From Desulfobacula sp. (lineage in GTDB: Bacteria; Desulfobacterota; Desulfobacteria; Desulfobacterales; Desulfobacteraceae): 15,939 bases of DNA. The translations under genes and the position numbers were made by a program. Location of the stretch: assembly GCA_029940235.1 (NCBI GenBank), contig JAOZRI010000018.1, forward strand, positions 1-15,939. Direction: 5' to 3'. Below, piece by piece: positions 7,134 to 14,829 of the stretch. Position 1 is the first letter of the stretch. Each line of letters begins with the position of its first letter. The notes under the pieces were generated by a model, which ran no database searches, was not told the origin of the DNA, and saw only the letters and a program-made list of their open reading frames with translations.

Positions 7134-8696
7134 TCAGGATAATTGTTTATCAAGCATTTTCAAGCTTTTTTTTGCAGCATCCTGCTCTGCTGCTTTCTTA
7201 TTTTTTCCAAGACCTGTTACGTCAACACCCAAAATGCTTAGACTGATCTCAAAGGTTTTATCATGATCTGGACCAATTTCATTAATGACTTTATATTGTG
7301 GCGTTGTGGTTGTTTTGTCCTGGACTAATTCTTGTAACAGGCTCTTATAATCAACGATTTTTATAGTAGATAAAAGTTTTTCAAGACGTCTATTGAAAAG
7401 CTCATGGATCAGTTGATATACTTTTTTATAGCCTGTATCAAGATAAACCGCTGCAATAACAGCTTCAAAGGCATCTGATAAAATGGAGTTTTTTTCAAAA
7501 CCTCTGGAAATCATTTCTCCCTTGCCAAGCTTTAAAAATCTGCCAAGGTCTATGGATCTTGCCATATCAGCAAGGGCTGGTTCACTGACAAGATTGGATC
7601 TTAATTTTGAAAGTTCCCCTTCGTTTTTAGAGGGGCTTTTTTTCATCAAAAGGTGCCCTATGCAAAGCCCTAATACTGCATCACCAAGGAATTCAAGGCG
7701 CTCATTATTATTTTGGCATGAATTCTGGTTTTCATTTAAAAATGATCTGTGACAAAGGGCAGTGTTTAACAGTGATTTATCTTTAAATGAATATTGGATA
7801 TATTTTTCTAAGGTATCTAAATTTGCATATTTTTCTTTATTCTCTTCCATGCGCATAATTAATGCTTTAAACAGTGAATAATCTATATTGAGATTGCCAA
7901 TGCCTGTTCCAAGGGCAACACCTTTATTGAATTCGCCATGAAAATCAGACCCCCCTGTGGCAAGCAGATTTTTTTTGTGGGCAAGTTTTTCATAAAAAGA
8001 TGTCAAAGGAGCATCATGCCCTGTATAATAAACTTCCATGCCTGTAAGCCCATGGGTGATCAGGGTATCAATAAACTCTTCAAGTTGATGGCTTGTATTA
8101 AAATTCAGCAGCCCGGGATGTGCAAGAACTGGAATGCCACCGGCTTCAAGAATTGTTGTGATGGCCTTTGAACAGGAGACTTTGTGTTTTTCAACATAGG
8201 CAGGTTTGCCTTTACCAAGATACTTATCAAAAGCCTCTTTAAAATTTTTGACATACCCTTTTTCTTTCATAAGTTCTGCTATATGCGGGCGGCCGGTCTG
8301 CTTGGCACCAAAGCGTTCTTCAACCTGTTCAATTGTTAAATTAAATCCAAGGTTGTTTAATTTTTCTATAATGGCAGGATTTCTTTGAAGTCTTGCTTTT
8401 TTTGCTTTATTTAGAATGGCATTAATATTTTTATCATAAATACTGAATCCGTATCCAAGAAGATGAATACTTCCCAGGTGCTTAAAATTTACAGGGGGTT
8501 CGCAGGAAATTTCTACCCCGCAAATAATTTCCAGAACATTGGATTGTGAATACTTTAAGATTTTTTTGACACCATCTATGGTATCATGATCAGTTATGGA
8601 AATAGCTTGGAGTTTTGTTTTTTTTGCAAGATTTATAATTTCAATGGGAGAAAAAGACCCATCTGAAGCTGTTGAATGTATGTGAAGATCAATCAA
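7134..8696 (-). CDS. rnc: PHP phosphoesterase (YciV/RNase AM-like) fused to ribonuclease III
   Basis: One uninterrupted 520-residue ORF carries two full-length enzymes. Residues 1-282 are a PHP domain of the YciV/TrpH type (E. coli YciV is 293 aa). It shows HIH (5-7), TDHDT (36-40), Glu62, His79, GRPHIA (135-140), AHPG (192-195) and GGSDFHG (248-254), the complete trinuclear metal-site pattern. About ten linker residues later, 294-440 is RNase III: NERLEFLGDA (331-340) with Glu332, Glu335 and Asp339, and SDAFEAVIAAVYLD with Asp408 and Glu411. A dsRNA-binding domain follows (about 448-517, with GPDHDK and KKAAEQDAAKK). RNase III matures rRNA and cuts dsRNA; the PHP family includes 5'->3' exoribonuclease RNase AM and pAp-type phosphatases. 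The start is TTG at 8696, since no in-frame ATG or GTG lies between it and the dksA stop codon and the PHP fold begins at once. The gap from dksA is 39 bases. The function of the fusion is inferred. Confidence 0.93.
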   Translation of the reverse strand: MIDLHIHSTASDGSFSPIEIINLAKKTKLQAISITDHDTIDGVKKILKYSQSNVLEIICGVEISCEPPVNFKHLGSIHLLGYGFSIYDKNINAILNKAKKARLQRNPAIIEKLNNLGFNLTIEQVEERFGAKQTGRPHIAELMKEKGYVKNFKEAFDKYLGKGKPAYVEKHKVSCSKAITTILEAGGIPVLAHPGLLNFNTSHQLEEFIDTLITHGLTGMEVYYTGHDAPLTSFYEKLAHKKNLLATGGSDFHGEFNKGVALGTGIGNLNIDYSLFKALIMRMEENKEKYANLDTLEKYIQYSFKDKSLLNTALCHRSFLNENQNSCQNNNERLEFLGDAVLGLCIGHLLMKKSPSKNEGELSKLRSNLVSEPALADMARSIDLGRFLKLGKGEMISRGFEKNSILSDAFEAVIAAVYLDTGYKKVYQLIHELFNRRLEKLLSTIKIVDYKSLLQELVQDKTTTTPQYKVINEIGPDHDKTFEISLSILGVDVTGLGKNKKAAEQDAAKKSLKMLDKQLS

Positions 8697-8735
8697 TGTA
8701 CTCTCTTGTTCAGGCTGACTGATTTGAATTGCAAC

Positions 8736-9098
8736 TTAAATACCAAGAGCCTTTTCCATGTCCTCTTCGCGTTTTTTACATTCAATGCACTGGGTAGTGA
8801 CAGGCCTTGCCTTAAGCCGCTGGAGAGAAATTTCCTCTTCACATGTTTCACATATTCCAAATGATCCGTTGTCAATGCGGACAATGGTTTTTTTGATTTT
8901 TTTGATAAGTTTATGTTCTCTGTCCCTGATTCGAAGCTCAAAACTCCTGTTGGATTCGTGGGAAGCTCTGTCAGTTGGGTCAGGAAAATTTTCTTTTTGT
9001 TTTGTCATGCCGGTTACAGTAGTGTCAGCACGGGAAAGCAGTTCCTGCAGCCTGTCAGTTAAAAGATTTTTAAAAAATTCCAAATCTTTCTTTTTCAT
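8736..9098 (-). CDS. dksA: DksA/TraR-family RNA polymerase-binding regulator
   Basis: Binds the RNA polymerase secondary channel and, with ppGpp, adjusts rRNA and other promoters in the stringent response. At 120 residues it is shorter than E. coli DksA (151) but has the essential parts. The coiled-coil tip FPDPTDRASHE holds the two aspartates (Asp40, Asp43) matching the acidic tip of DksA, and ELRIRDRE continues the helix. The C4 zinc finger has Cys83, Cys86, Cys104 and Cys107. AAAGGT lies upstream of the ATG. It is followed after 39 bases by the PHP-RNase III fusion on the same strand and probably co-transcribed with it. The antisense ORF of similar length over this gene is a shadow. The length leaves open a DksA-like paralogue rather than the main DksA. 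Confidence 0.9.
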   Translation of the reverse strand: MKKKDLEFFKNLLTDRLQELLSRADTTVTGMTKQKENFPDPTDRASHESNRSFELRIRDREHKLIKKIKKTIVRIDNGSFGICETCEEEISLQRLKARPVTTQCIECKKREEDMEKALGI

Positions 9099-9142
9099 TA
9101 TATTTACCTTTATCTTAAATTTTTAAGAACATATAAGAGAAT

Positions 9143-9170
9143 AGTATACTGAAATTGAGCAAAAAGTAAA
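9143..9170 (-). promoter_or_regulatory. Candidate promoter for dksA operon
   Basis: Minus strand: TTTACT (9170-9165), 16-base spacer, TATACT (9148-9143), about 45 bases ahead of the dksA ATG in the hemA-dksA gap. No terminator is visible after hemA, so dksA may also receive transcription from the heme genes. Confidence 0.45.
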
Positions 9171-9181
9171 GAATAAAATGG

Positions 9182-10474
9182 CTAATCATCCTCTGGTATG
9201 TCCAGATTAAATAATTGTCTGCTCAGATTGAGATAAAGGCTGTCATCTCTGTGGTCACCGGTGTTACGTAAAAAACGAATGGGGTCGTGGATAGTCCTGC
9301 TTGCTATGGCTTGTGTCATGCGTTTGATTGCATCAATATCCTGCTGTGAAAGATGTTTTAAGCTTTGGAAGGTTTTTTTATATTCAATCTCCACAATGGA
9401 TGACATTTTATCGTTTAAAGCTTTGATAGTAGGGACAATGGCAAGGCCTTCCAGCCAGTTATGAAATTTTACCACAGCTTCTTCAATAAATCTTTGTGCT
9501 TTAATTGTCTCTTTTCCGCGCTGGTCAATATTGGATTCAACAATATTTTTTAAGTCATCAATATCATAGACATAGGCATTTGATATTGTATTGATTTTTG
9601 GATCAATATCCCTTGGGACAGCTATATCAATAAAAAACAGTGTATTATGATGTCTTTTTTTCATGGCAAGTTTAACCTGTTTTTCTGTCATCACATAGTC
9701 TGTTGCACCGGTTGAACTGATGATTATATCAACATCTTTTAATGCATCTACTCGCTCTTCAAATTTGACAGGCTGCCCATTGAATTTTTGAGCAAGATTC
9801 ACTGCATTTTTAAAGGTTCTGTTTGCCACAAGAATATTTTTTACTCTGTTGGATATCAGATGTTCCACTGCAAGTTCTGCCATCTCTCCGGCTCCCAGCA
9901 GCATAACACTTTTTTGGGATAAATCTGAAAAGATTTTATTGGCAAGCTCAATGGCAGCATAGGAGATGGAAACTGCATTATCTCCTATGCCAGTTTCTTT
10001 TCTGACTTTTTTCGCAATGCTGAAAGCTTTATGCATGAGGCGGTTTAACAGCACTCCAGATGATTTATTTCCCACTGCAGTCCGATAGGATTCTTTTATC
10101 TGGCCAAGAATCTGTGGTTCTCCCACCACCATTGAATCTAAACTTGATGCAACCTGGAACAGGTGAAGTATTGCATCATCATTTTTATATATATACAAAG
10201 AGTTTTTAAATTTGGATATATCTATACTCCTTTGCACAGAGATAAACTCAATGATTCTATCAATCTGTTCACCCTTTGAAGGGATATATAGAATTTCAGT
10301 TCGGTTGCAGGTGGAAAATATAAGGCTCTCTTTAATATCTTTATCCTGTTTTAATACTTCCAGTGCTGCTATTGTCTCTTCTGGTGAAAAAGAGAGTTTT
10401 TCCCTGAGTTCAACAGGAGCGGTTTTATGGTTAGCTCCAATTAATATGATTTTAGGTAATATGTTTTGTGACAT
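9182..10474 (-). CDS. hemA: Glutamyl-tRNA reductase
   Basis: Reduces glutamyl-tRNA(Glu) with NADPH to glutamate-1-semialdehyde, the entry step of tetrapyrrole synthesis by the C5 pathway; cytosolic. The 430 residues match the family length. The catalytic cysteine is Cys56 in STCNRTEI. The family signature GEPQILGQIKESY (118-130) follows, then the NADPH-binding Rossmann loop LLGAGEMAE (192-200) with VANRT (216-220), and a C-terminal helical dimerisation region (about 310-415). It follows the ccsA/hemX-like gene by 82 bases on the same strand, a pairing well known for hemA-hemX. No strong ribosome binding site precedes the ATG (AAGAA about 14 bases upstream only). Product assignment is secure. 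Confidence 0.96.
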   Translation of the reverse strand: MSQNILPKIILIGANHKTAPVELREKLSFSPEETIAALEVLKQDKDIKESLIFSTCNRTEILYIPSKGEQIDRIIEFISVQRSIDISKFKNSLYIYKNDDAILHLFQVASSLDSMVVGEPQILGQIKESYRTAVGNKSSGVLLNRLMHKAFSIAKKVRKETGIGDNAVSISYAAIELANKIFSDLSQKSVMLLGAGEMAELAVEHLISNRVKNILVANRTFKNAVNLAQKFNGQPVKFEERVDALKDVDIIISSTGATDYVMTEKQVKLAMKKRHHNTLFFIDIAVPRDIDPKINTISNAYVYDIDDLKNIVESNIDQRGKETIKAQRFIEEAVVKFHNWLEGLAIVPTIKALNDKMSSIVEIEYKKTFQSLKHLSQQDIDAIKRMTQAIASRTIHDPIRFLRNTGDHRDDSLYLNLSRQLFNLDIPEDD

Positions 10475-10556
10475 TATGTTTTATATTCTTTTTTATATAA
10501 AAATTATTTCAAATTAAAAATAAATTTTCTTTTGCAGCCGGAATCAGTTTTGTCGA

Positions 10557-11390
10557 TTATTGTGTAAAAGGTTGATGATGCCCGCCCAGCAGCATATTAA
10601 CGCCAAGAAAAGTAAATATTATAATTAAAAAACCAATAATAGTCATTATGGCAGATTTTCTTCCCCTCCATCCAGAATAGAGACGAAGATGAAGTAATGC
10701 AGCATATATCAGCCATGTTCCCACGGAAAATATCTCTTTTGGATCCCATCCCCAGAACCTGCCCCATATGGCTTTTGCATAGATAAAGCCAGTTATAAGT
10801 CCGATTGTCAGCAAAGCAAATCCAGTTGTTAAACAGGTATATCCGACATTATCAAGAAGATCCAGTGATGGTAAGCGTTTGAAAAAGAATCCAGGGTTTT
10901 TTGTCTTAATCCCTTTTTCCTGGAGCAGATATAAAATTCCTGTGCCGCATGCCAGAGCCAGAGCTGCTTCTCCCGTAAAAATAAGAGTAATATGTGAATA
11001 GAGCCAGAAACCTTTTAATACAGAGTTTTTTTCAATGGGCGCTTCAGGAAGCATTAAGACAATCAGCATTGTGGCAGACAGCAGGATTGAAGCAAAAAGT
11101 CCGAGAATTTTAAGATCAAATTTATACTGAAAAACCAAAAACATGCATCCTAAGAAAAAAGCTGCAATGGATAAACTCTGGGAAAGATTTTGTATGGGAA
11201 GCTGCCTGATACTTATGGTATAGATTACCATGCTGACAAAATGGAGAGCAACAGCTGTTGCAATTAGATAAAAGGCTGTTTTCTGCCAGCCTGGTTTCTG
11301 GTTAAATAAAAATAGTAAATATCCGGCCATACTTGCAAAATAGAGCATGGTTGATATCTGCAGCATAATATCAGCTGTTTGAAGATTCAT
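10557..11390 (-). CDS. Cytochrome c assembly protein, CcsA/HemX/ResC-like
   Basis: A polytopic membrane protein of 277 residues with about eight hydrophobic segments. The tryptophan-rich heme-handling motif WGRFWGWDPKE (209-219) and conserved histidines (His133 in LYSHITL, His271/272 near the C-terminus) mark the CcsA/HemX family, which moves or presents heme for cytochrome c maturation (system II) or modulates HemA. Location beside hemA fits either role. The start is the ATG at 11390: it shares one base with the stop of the preceding gene (TAATG) and has GGAGGA about ten bases upstream. The longer version from TTG at 11408 would make that ribosome binding site part of its own coding sequence, so it is rejected. 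Whether it is CcsA proper or HemX cannot be decided without the Ccs1/ResB partner, which is absent here. Confidence 0.88.
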   Translation of the reverse strand: MNLQTADIMLQISTMLYFASMAGYLLFLFNQKPGWQKTAFYLIATAVALHFVSMVIYTISIRQLPIQNLSQSLSIAAFFLGCMFLVFQYKFDLKILGLFASILLSATMLIVLMLPEAPIEKNSVLKGFWLYSHITLIFTGEAALALACGTGILYLLQEKGIKTKNPGFFFKRLPSLDLLDNVGYTCLTTGFALLTIGLITGFIYAKAIWGRFWGWDPKEIFSVGTWLIYAALLHLRLYSGWRGRKSAIMTIIGFLIIIFTFLGVNMLLGGHHQPFTQ

Positions 11391-12073
11391 TATTTGTCTC
11401 TCCTCCAAGAAATAAAGTCTTTAGAAACAAGATTTTTATATGAATAGTTGTTCCCGAGAATATCACACAGGATCGAGTCTATTGCTTTTTCATCATTTGC
11501 TTTGATCAATCTAAGTATTCCTTTGTCAATAAGAGTATGGAATATCTGTTTATTATCATCAGGGGGATGACTGGATAATAGTAGTTTTTTGCGTATATTT
11601 CCCATCAAAGTTAAAAATTGGGCATATTCAGGGCCAAAAGAGTGCTCAAGTTCCTGTTTTATTCTCTTTGCCATTGCAGGGCTTGATCCACAAGTCGATA
11701 CGGCCAGAATGAGATCACCTCTGTCAACGATGGAAGGCAGTATAAAATCACTTTTATCTGGGGCATCTGCCATGTTACAAAGGATATTAAGTCTTTCAGC
11801 ATCATCTTTTATTTTTTGATTCAAATCACTATTATCAGTGGCAGCAAACACAAAAAACATACCCTTAAGGTCTTTCTTTTCATAATCTTTTTTCTTAAAT
11901 TCAATAGACTCTGTTTGTAGATTATCAAATTCATCTGAAAACTGCTTGCTTATCACTTTGACCTTTGCATTGCATTTTTCAAGTGTGGCAGCTTTGCGCA
12001 TTCCAACATTGCCTCCGCCAACAACAAGGCAATGTTTATTTTTGATATCCATGAAAACAGGATAATATTTCAT
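11390..12073 (-). CDS. Precorrin-2 dehydrogenase/sirohydrochlorin ferrochelatase-type protein (CysG N-terminal, Met8p family)
   Basis: Oxidises precorrin-2 to sirohydrochlorin with NAD, and in some members inserts iron to make siroheme. The start is the ATG at 12073 giving 227 residues, because MKYYPVFMDIKNK followed by CLVVGGGNVGMRKA (15-28, Rossmann NAD loop) is the standard opening; a TTG 36 bases upstream has no such support. The catalytic Asp of the family falls in CNMADAPDKSDF (Asp103), followed by PSIVDRGDLILAVST and GSSPAMAKRIKQ. It leads the cluster with the CcsA/HemX-like gene and hemA. In sulfate reducers siroheme serves sulfite reductase and the alternative siroheme-to-heme route, which fits this position. 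The SAM-dependent uroporphyrinogen methyltransferase is not in the window. Commonly named sirC or cysG-B. Confidence 0.9.
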   Translation of the reverse strand: MKYYPVFMDIKNKHCLVVGGGNVGMRKAATLEKCNAKVKVISKQFSDEFDNLQTESIEFKKKDYEKKDLKGMFFVFAATDNSDLNQKIKDDAERLNILCNMADAPDKSDFILPSIVDRGDLILAVSTCGSSPAMAKRIKQELEHSFGPEYAQFLTLMGNIRKKLLLSSHPPDDNKQIFHTLIDKGILRLIKANDEKAIDSILCDILGNNYSYKNLVSKDFISWRRDK

Positions 12074-12111
12074 TACAGCCCTTATTAAATTTTGATTTAT
12101 ATAAAACAATT

Positions 12112-12140
12112 AATATATAATGCCCTGTTGTATTTTTCAA
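12112..12140 (-). promoter_or_regulatory. Candidate sigma70 promoter for the sirC-ccsA-hemA cluster
   Basis: Minus strand: TTGAAA (12140-12135), 17-base spacer, TATATT (12117-12112). Five of six bases match consensus in each box, with optimal spacing. The predicted start is about 30 bases ahead of the ATG at 12073, which also supports that start over the upstream TTG. Confidence 0.6.
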
Positions 12141-12209
12141 TATTTTTTAAGTTTTAAAAAGAAATCAGATTTTTGAAATCAATTCGTAATTATGAAATTT
12201 GCAATAGGA

Positions 12210-12223
12210 TACAATATATTGTA
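12210..12223 (+). promoter_or_regulatory. Perfect 14-bp palindrome (operator candidate) ahead of the kinase gene
   Basis: TACAATATATTGTA reads identically on both strands. Its left half TACAAT is also a good -10 box, although no good -35 stands at the right distance. It is placed in the divergent gap between the siroheme gene and the kinase, where a repressor or activator site would be expected. Confidence 0.45.
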
Positions 12224-12253
12224 GTGTGTTTTTAATTTGTTTGCTTGCAACAT

Positions 12254-12289
12254 TAAAGCATTATGTCAGTGAAACATTTTGATGCTTTA
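12254..12289 (+). promoter_or_regulatory. Leader hairpin just upstream of the kinase ribosome binding site
   Basis: TAAAGCAT (12254-12261) pairs with ATGCTTTA (12282-12289), extendable by a G-U and an A-U pair, with a loop of about 16 bases. It ends five bases before AAGGGG. It could be an mRNA leader structure or, as DNA, a dyad binding site. Confidence 0.4.
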
Positions 12290-12306
12290 CATATAAGGGG
12301 AAAAAT

Positions 12307-14829
12307 TTGAGTCATAGAAAAATAGTATCACTTCTAGCCATTGTTTTATTGTTCATCTTTACTGTTTTTTTGTTTTTCTATGAAAGTTATGCTCACAATG
12401 GTGCACAATCCCGTATTGATGAACATGCTCATATTGTAGCAGAAGCACTCTGGAATTATAATCCTCAGGGCACTTCTGAATATCTATACCTCGCCTCTAA
12501 ATCACAAAACTATCAACAGATTGTCATTACAGATACCAATGAAAAAATATTTCATAAAACCATTGGGGAAGATCCTGCTCGGATTGAGAGTCTGTTGATC
12601 TCTCTTAATCTTATCAGCCAAAAACATCTGACATCAGATATCATCTATGAAGGGAAAAAAATTGGCAGAATTGATGCAGTGTGGAGCTGTGATACCATAT
12701 ATTTTGAGCTTTTTATCCTCCTGGTTCTAATCATGATATATACGATTCTCCATCTTATTTCCCAGATATTATATTCTAAAAAATCGTTGGAAAATGATGT
12801 TGCAGGACATACAAAAGAGCTATATGGCTTAAATTCTGTGCTGAAATTAGAAGTTAAAGAGCATAAACAGGCAAGGCAGGCTTTAATGAAAAGCCAAGAA
12901 TTATACCGCCTGATTGCAGAAAATGCCACAGATGTAATATGGATGACTGATATGGATTTTAATTTTACTTATATCAGTCCTTCAACTTTTCAAATGGGTG
13001 GATTTACTCAAGAGGAAATGCTGGCAAAAACTCTGGACAAAACTGTATTGCCAGATTCACTGGAAAAGCTTGTAGATTTCTACGAAAAAACATTAAATTT
13101 GATAAAGGTCGGTGACCCTGAGGGCTGGGAATCAAAAATTATTGAAGTACAAGAGTATTGCAAGAATGGCAGCACAATTGATACTGAAATAAATGCAAGA
13201 ATTTTTGCTGATGATGATAATAAGCCTGCAGGCATACTGGGAATAACCCGTGATATTACCCATCAAAAATTGATGGAAAAAAAGCTGACAGAGAGTGAAA
13301 AAAAATATAGAAATATCCTTAGCAATATGGATGATGGCTATTTTGAAGTAGATCTTGCAGGAAGTTTTACCTTTTTCAATAATTCCATGTGCAGGATGCT
13401 TGGATATCCAGGCGATGAATTAATGGGAACCAATAATCAGGAATACATGGATAAAGAAAATGCTAACAAGATTTTTCAAACTTTTAATAAAGTGTATAAA
13501 ACAGATGTACCAACCAAAGCACTTGACTGGAAATTGATAAAAAAAGATGGCTCAATCTGTTTTATTGAAACCGTTGTATCTTTGATAAAAAATTCAGAAG
13601 GTAAGAAAATTGGTTTTAGAGGTATTGCCAGGGATATAAGCGACAGAATAAAAGCTGAGCAGGAAAAAAATAAAGCCCAGCAATTTGCCATAGAACAGGA
13701 AAAGCATGCACTGGTGGGTCAGATTGCTGGAAAAATGGCCCATGATTTTAATAATATTCTGGGTATAATTATGGGCAATGCCCAGGTTGCGCTTATGGGC
13801 ACCAGGGAGTTAGAAACAAAAAAGACCCTTGAGTTGATTTTTAAACAGACCATACGGGGGAGAGATCTAACAAAAAACCTGGTTATTTTTGCCAAAGATC
13901 AGGAACCAAAGCAGGAATTTTTTAAAATTAATGAAAAACTCGATCTTGTTATTGATCTGCTTAAAAAGGATCTGGAAGGTATTGAGATTATAAAAGAATA
14001 CAGGCCTGGTGTGCCGGAAATGCTTGCTGATTCAGGAATGATTGAACATGCCCTGGTAAACATTTTGCAAAATTCAATTCATGCAATGGGTATGGTTGAA
14101 CATCCTTTAATTACTATTCGAACATACAGTATTGATGACAATATCACCCTTGAGATTGAAGATAACGGATGCGGCATTTTAAAAGAACATCTTGAAAAAA
14201 TTTATAAACCTTATTTCTCCCTTAAAGGAAGCAGAGATGCAAAAGGTTCATATAAAACAGGTATTAAAGGAACCGGTTATGGTATGGCCAATGTTAAAAA
14301 ATATATCCAACAGCATAAAGGCATAATTTTGGTTGAATCTGAATTTGGCTCAGGTACAAAAGTTACAATAAACATACCTGTCACTAAAAAAGAGTTAACC
14401 ATTGATGAGAAAAAGAAAACTCAGAAGAAGATAACACAATATGAAAAATATATTCTTCTCGTTGAAGATGAAATTGCCATCGCAGAAGTGCAATATGCAG
14501 TATTAACACAGGCTCCCTGTAATCATAAAGTTGATACAGCCAATAATGGGCAGGCTGCAATGGATTTGTTTGACACAAATCAATACGATTTTGTAAGTCT
14601 GGATTATATTCTTTATGGAGACTACAATGGTATGGATGTGTATCACCACATCAGAAAAACCGATAAAACCATTCCAATATTGTTTGTATCTGGTAATATA
14701 GAGTTTTTAGAATCCATAGAAAATTTAAAACAGGAAGATACCAATATTGACCATCTGTCCAAACCATGCCCTAATAAAGATTATGTGACCTGTATAAATG
14801 AATTGCTGGAAAGGAGCCATACCCCATGA
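12307..14829 (+). CDS. Hybrid sensor histidine kinase (2 TM, 2 PAS, HisKA, HATPase, REC)
   Basis: An 840-residue inner-membrane kinase. A membrane helix (about 7-25), an extracytoplasmic sensor region of about 100 residues I do not recognise, and a second helix (132-154) lead to a coiled linker and two PAS domains (about 198-320 and 332-447), each ending in a TRDIT or ARDIS junction. The H-box is GQIAGKMAHDFNNILG with phospho-acceptor His479. The ATPase has NILQNS (585-590), EDNGCGI (618-624) and GTGYGM (655-660). The C-terminal receiver has acidic VEDE (719-722), phospho-acceptor Asp766, Ser795 and Lys819. There is no DNA-binding output domain, so a separate phosphotransfer protein or regulator is implied. 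Start is TTG at 12307, with AAGGGG six bases upstream and a membrane helix beginning at once. The stop overlaps the next gene as ATGA. Confidence 0.93.
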   Translation: MSHRKIVSLLAIVLLFIFTVFLFFYESYAHNGAQSRIDEHAHIVAEALWNYNPQGTSEYLYLASKSQNYQQIVITDTNEKIFHKTIGEDPARIESLLISLNLISQKHLTSDIIYEGKKIGRIDAVWSCDTIYFELFILLVLIMIYTILHLISQILYSKKSLENDVAGHTKELYGLNSVLKLEVKEHKQARQALMKSQELYRLIAENATDVIWMTDMDFNFTYISPSTFQMGGFTQEEMLAKTLDKTVLPDSLEKLVDFYEKTLNLIKVGDPEGWESKIIEVQEYCKNGSTIDTEINARIFADDDNKPAGILGITRDITHQKLMEKKLTESEKKYRNILSNMDDGYFEVDLAGSFTFFNNSMCRMLGYPGDELMGTNNQEYMDKENANKIFQTFNKVYKTDVPTKALDWKLIKKDGSICFIETVVSLIKNSEGKKIGFRGIARDISDRIKAEQEKNKAQQFAIEQEKHALVGQIAGKMAHDFNNILGIIMGNAQVALMGTRELETKKTLELIFKQTIRGRDLTKNLVIFAKDQEPKQEFFKINEKLDLVIDLLKKDLEGIEIIKEYRPGVPEMLADSGMIEHALVNILQNSIHAMGMVEHPLITIRTYSIDDNITLEIEDNGCGILKEHLEKIYKPYFSLKGSRDAKGSYKTGIKGTGYGMANVKKYIQQHKGIILVESEFGSGTKVTINIPVTKKELTIDEKKKTQKKITQYEKYILLVEDEIAIAEVQYAVLTQAPCNHKVDTANNGQAAMDLFDTNQYDFVSLDYILYGDYNGMDVYHHIRKTDKTIPILFVSGNIEFLESIENLKQEDTNIDHLSKPCPNKDYVTCINELLERSHTP

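Noticed and set aside
7134-8696. Fusion as a sequencing artefact
   Set aside because: Both domains keep full motif sets in one frame with a short, sensible linker. A single-base error removing a stop remains possible and is listed as the main refutation.
8758-9126. 122-codon plus-strand ORF opposite dksA
   Set aside because: No recognisable domain, and it lies entirely opposite a well-supported gene; its composition is that of an antisense shadow.
11391-11408. Upstream TTG start for the CcsA-like gene
   Set aside because: The extra codons are the GGAGGA ribosome binding site of the ATG at 11390, which gives the standard start and a TAATG junction.
12074-12109. Upstream TTG start for the siroheme dehydrogenase
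   Set aside because: The ATG at 12073 gives the family's MKYYP opening; the TTG would start almost at the predicted transcription start site.
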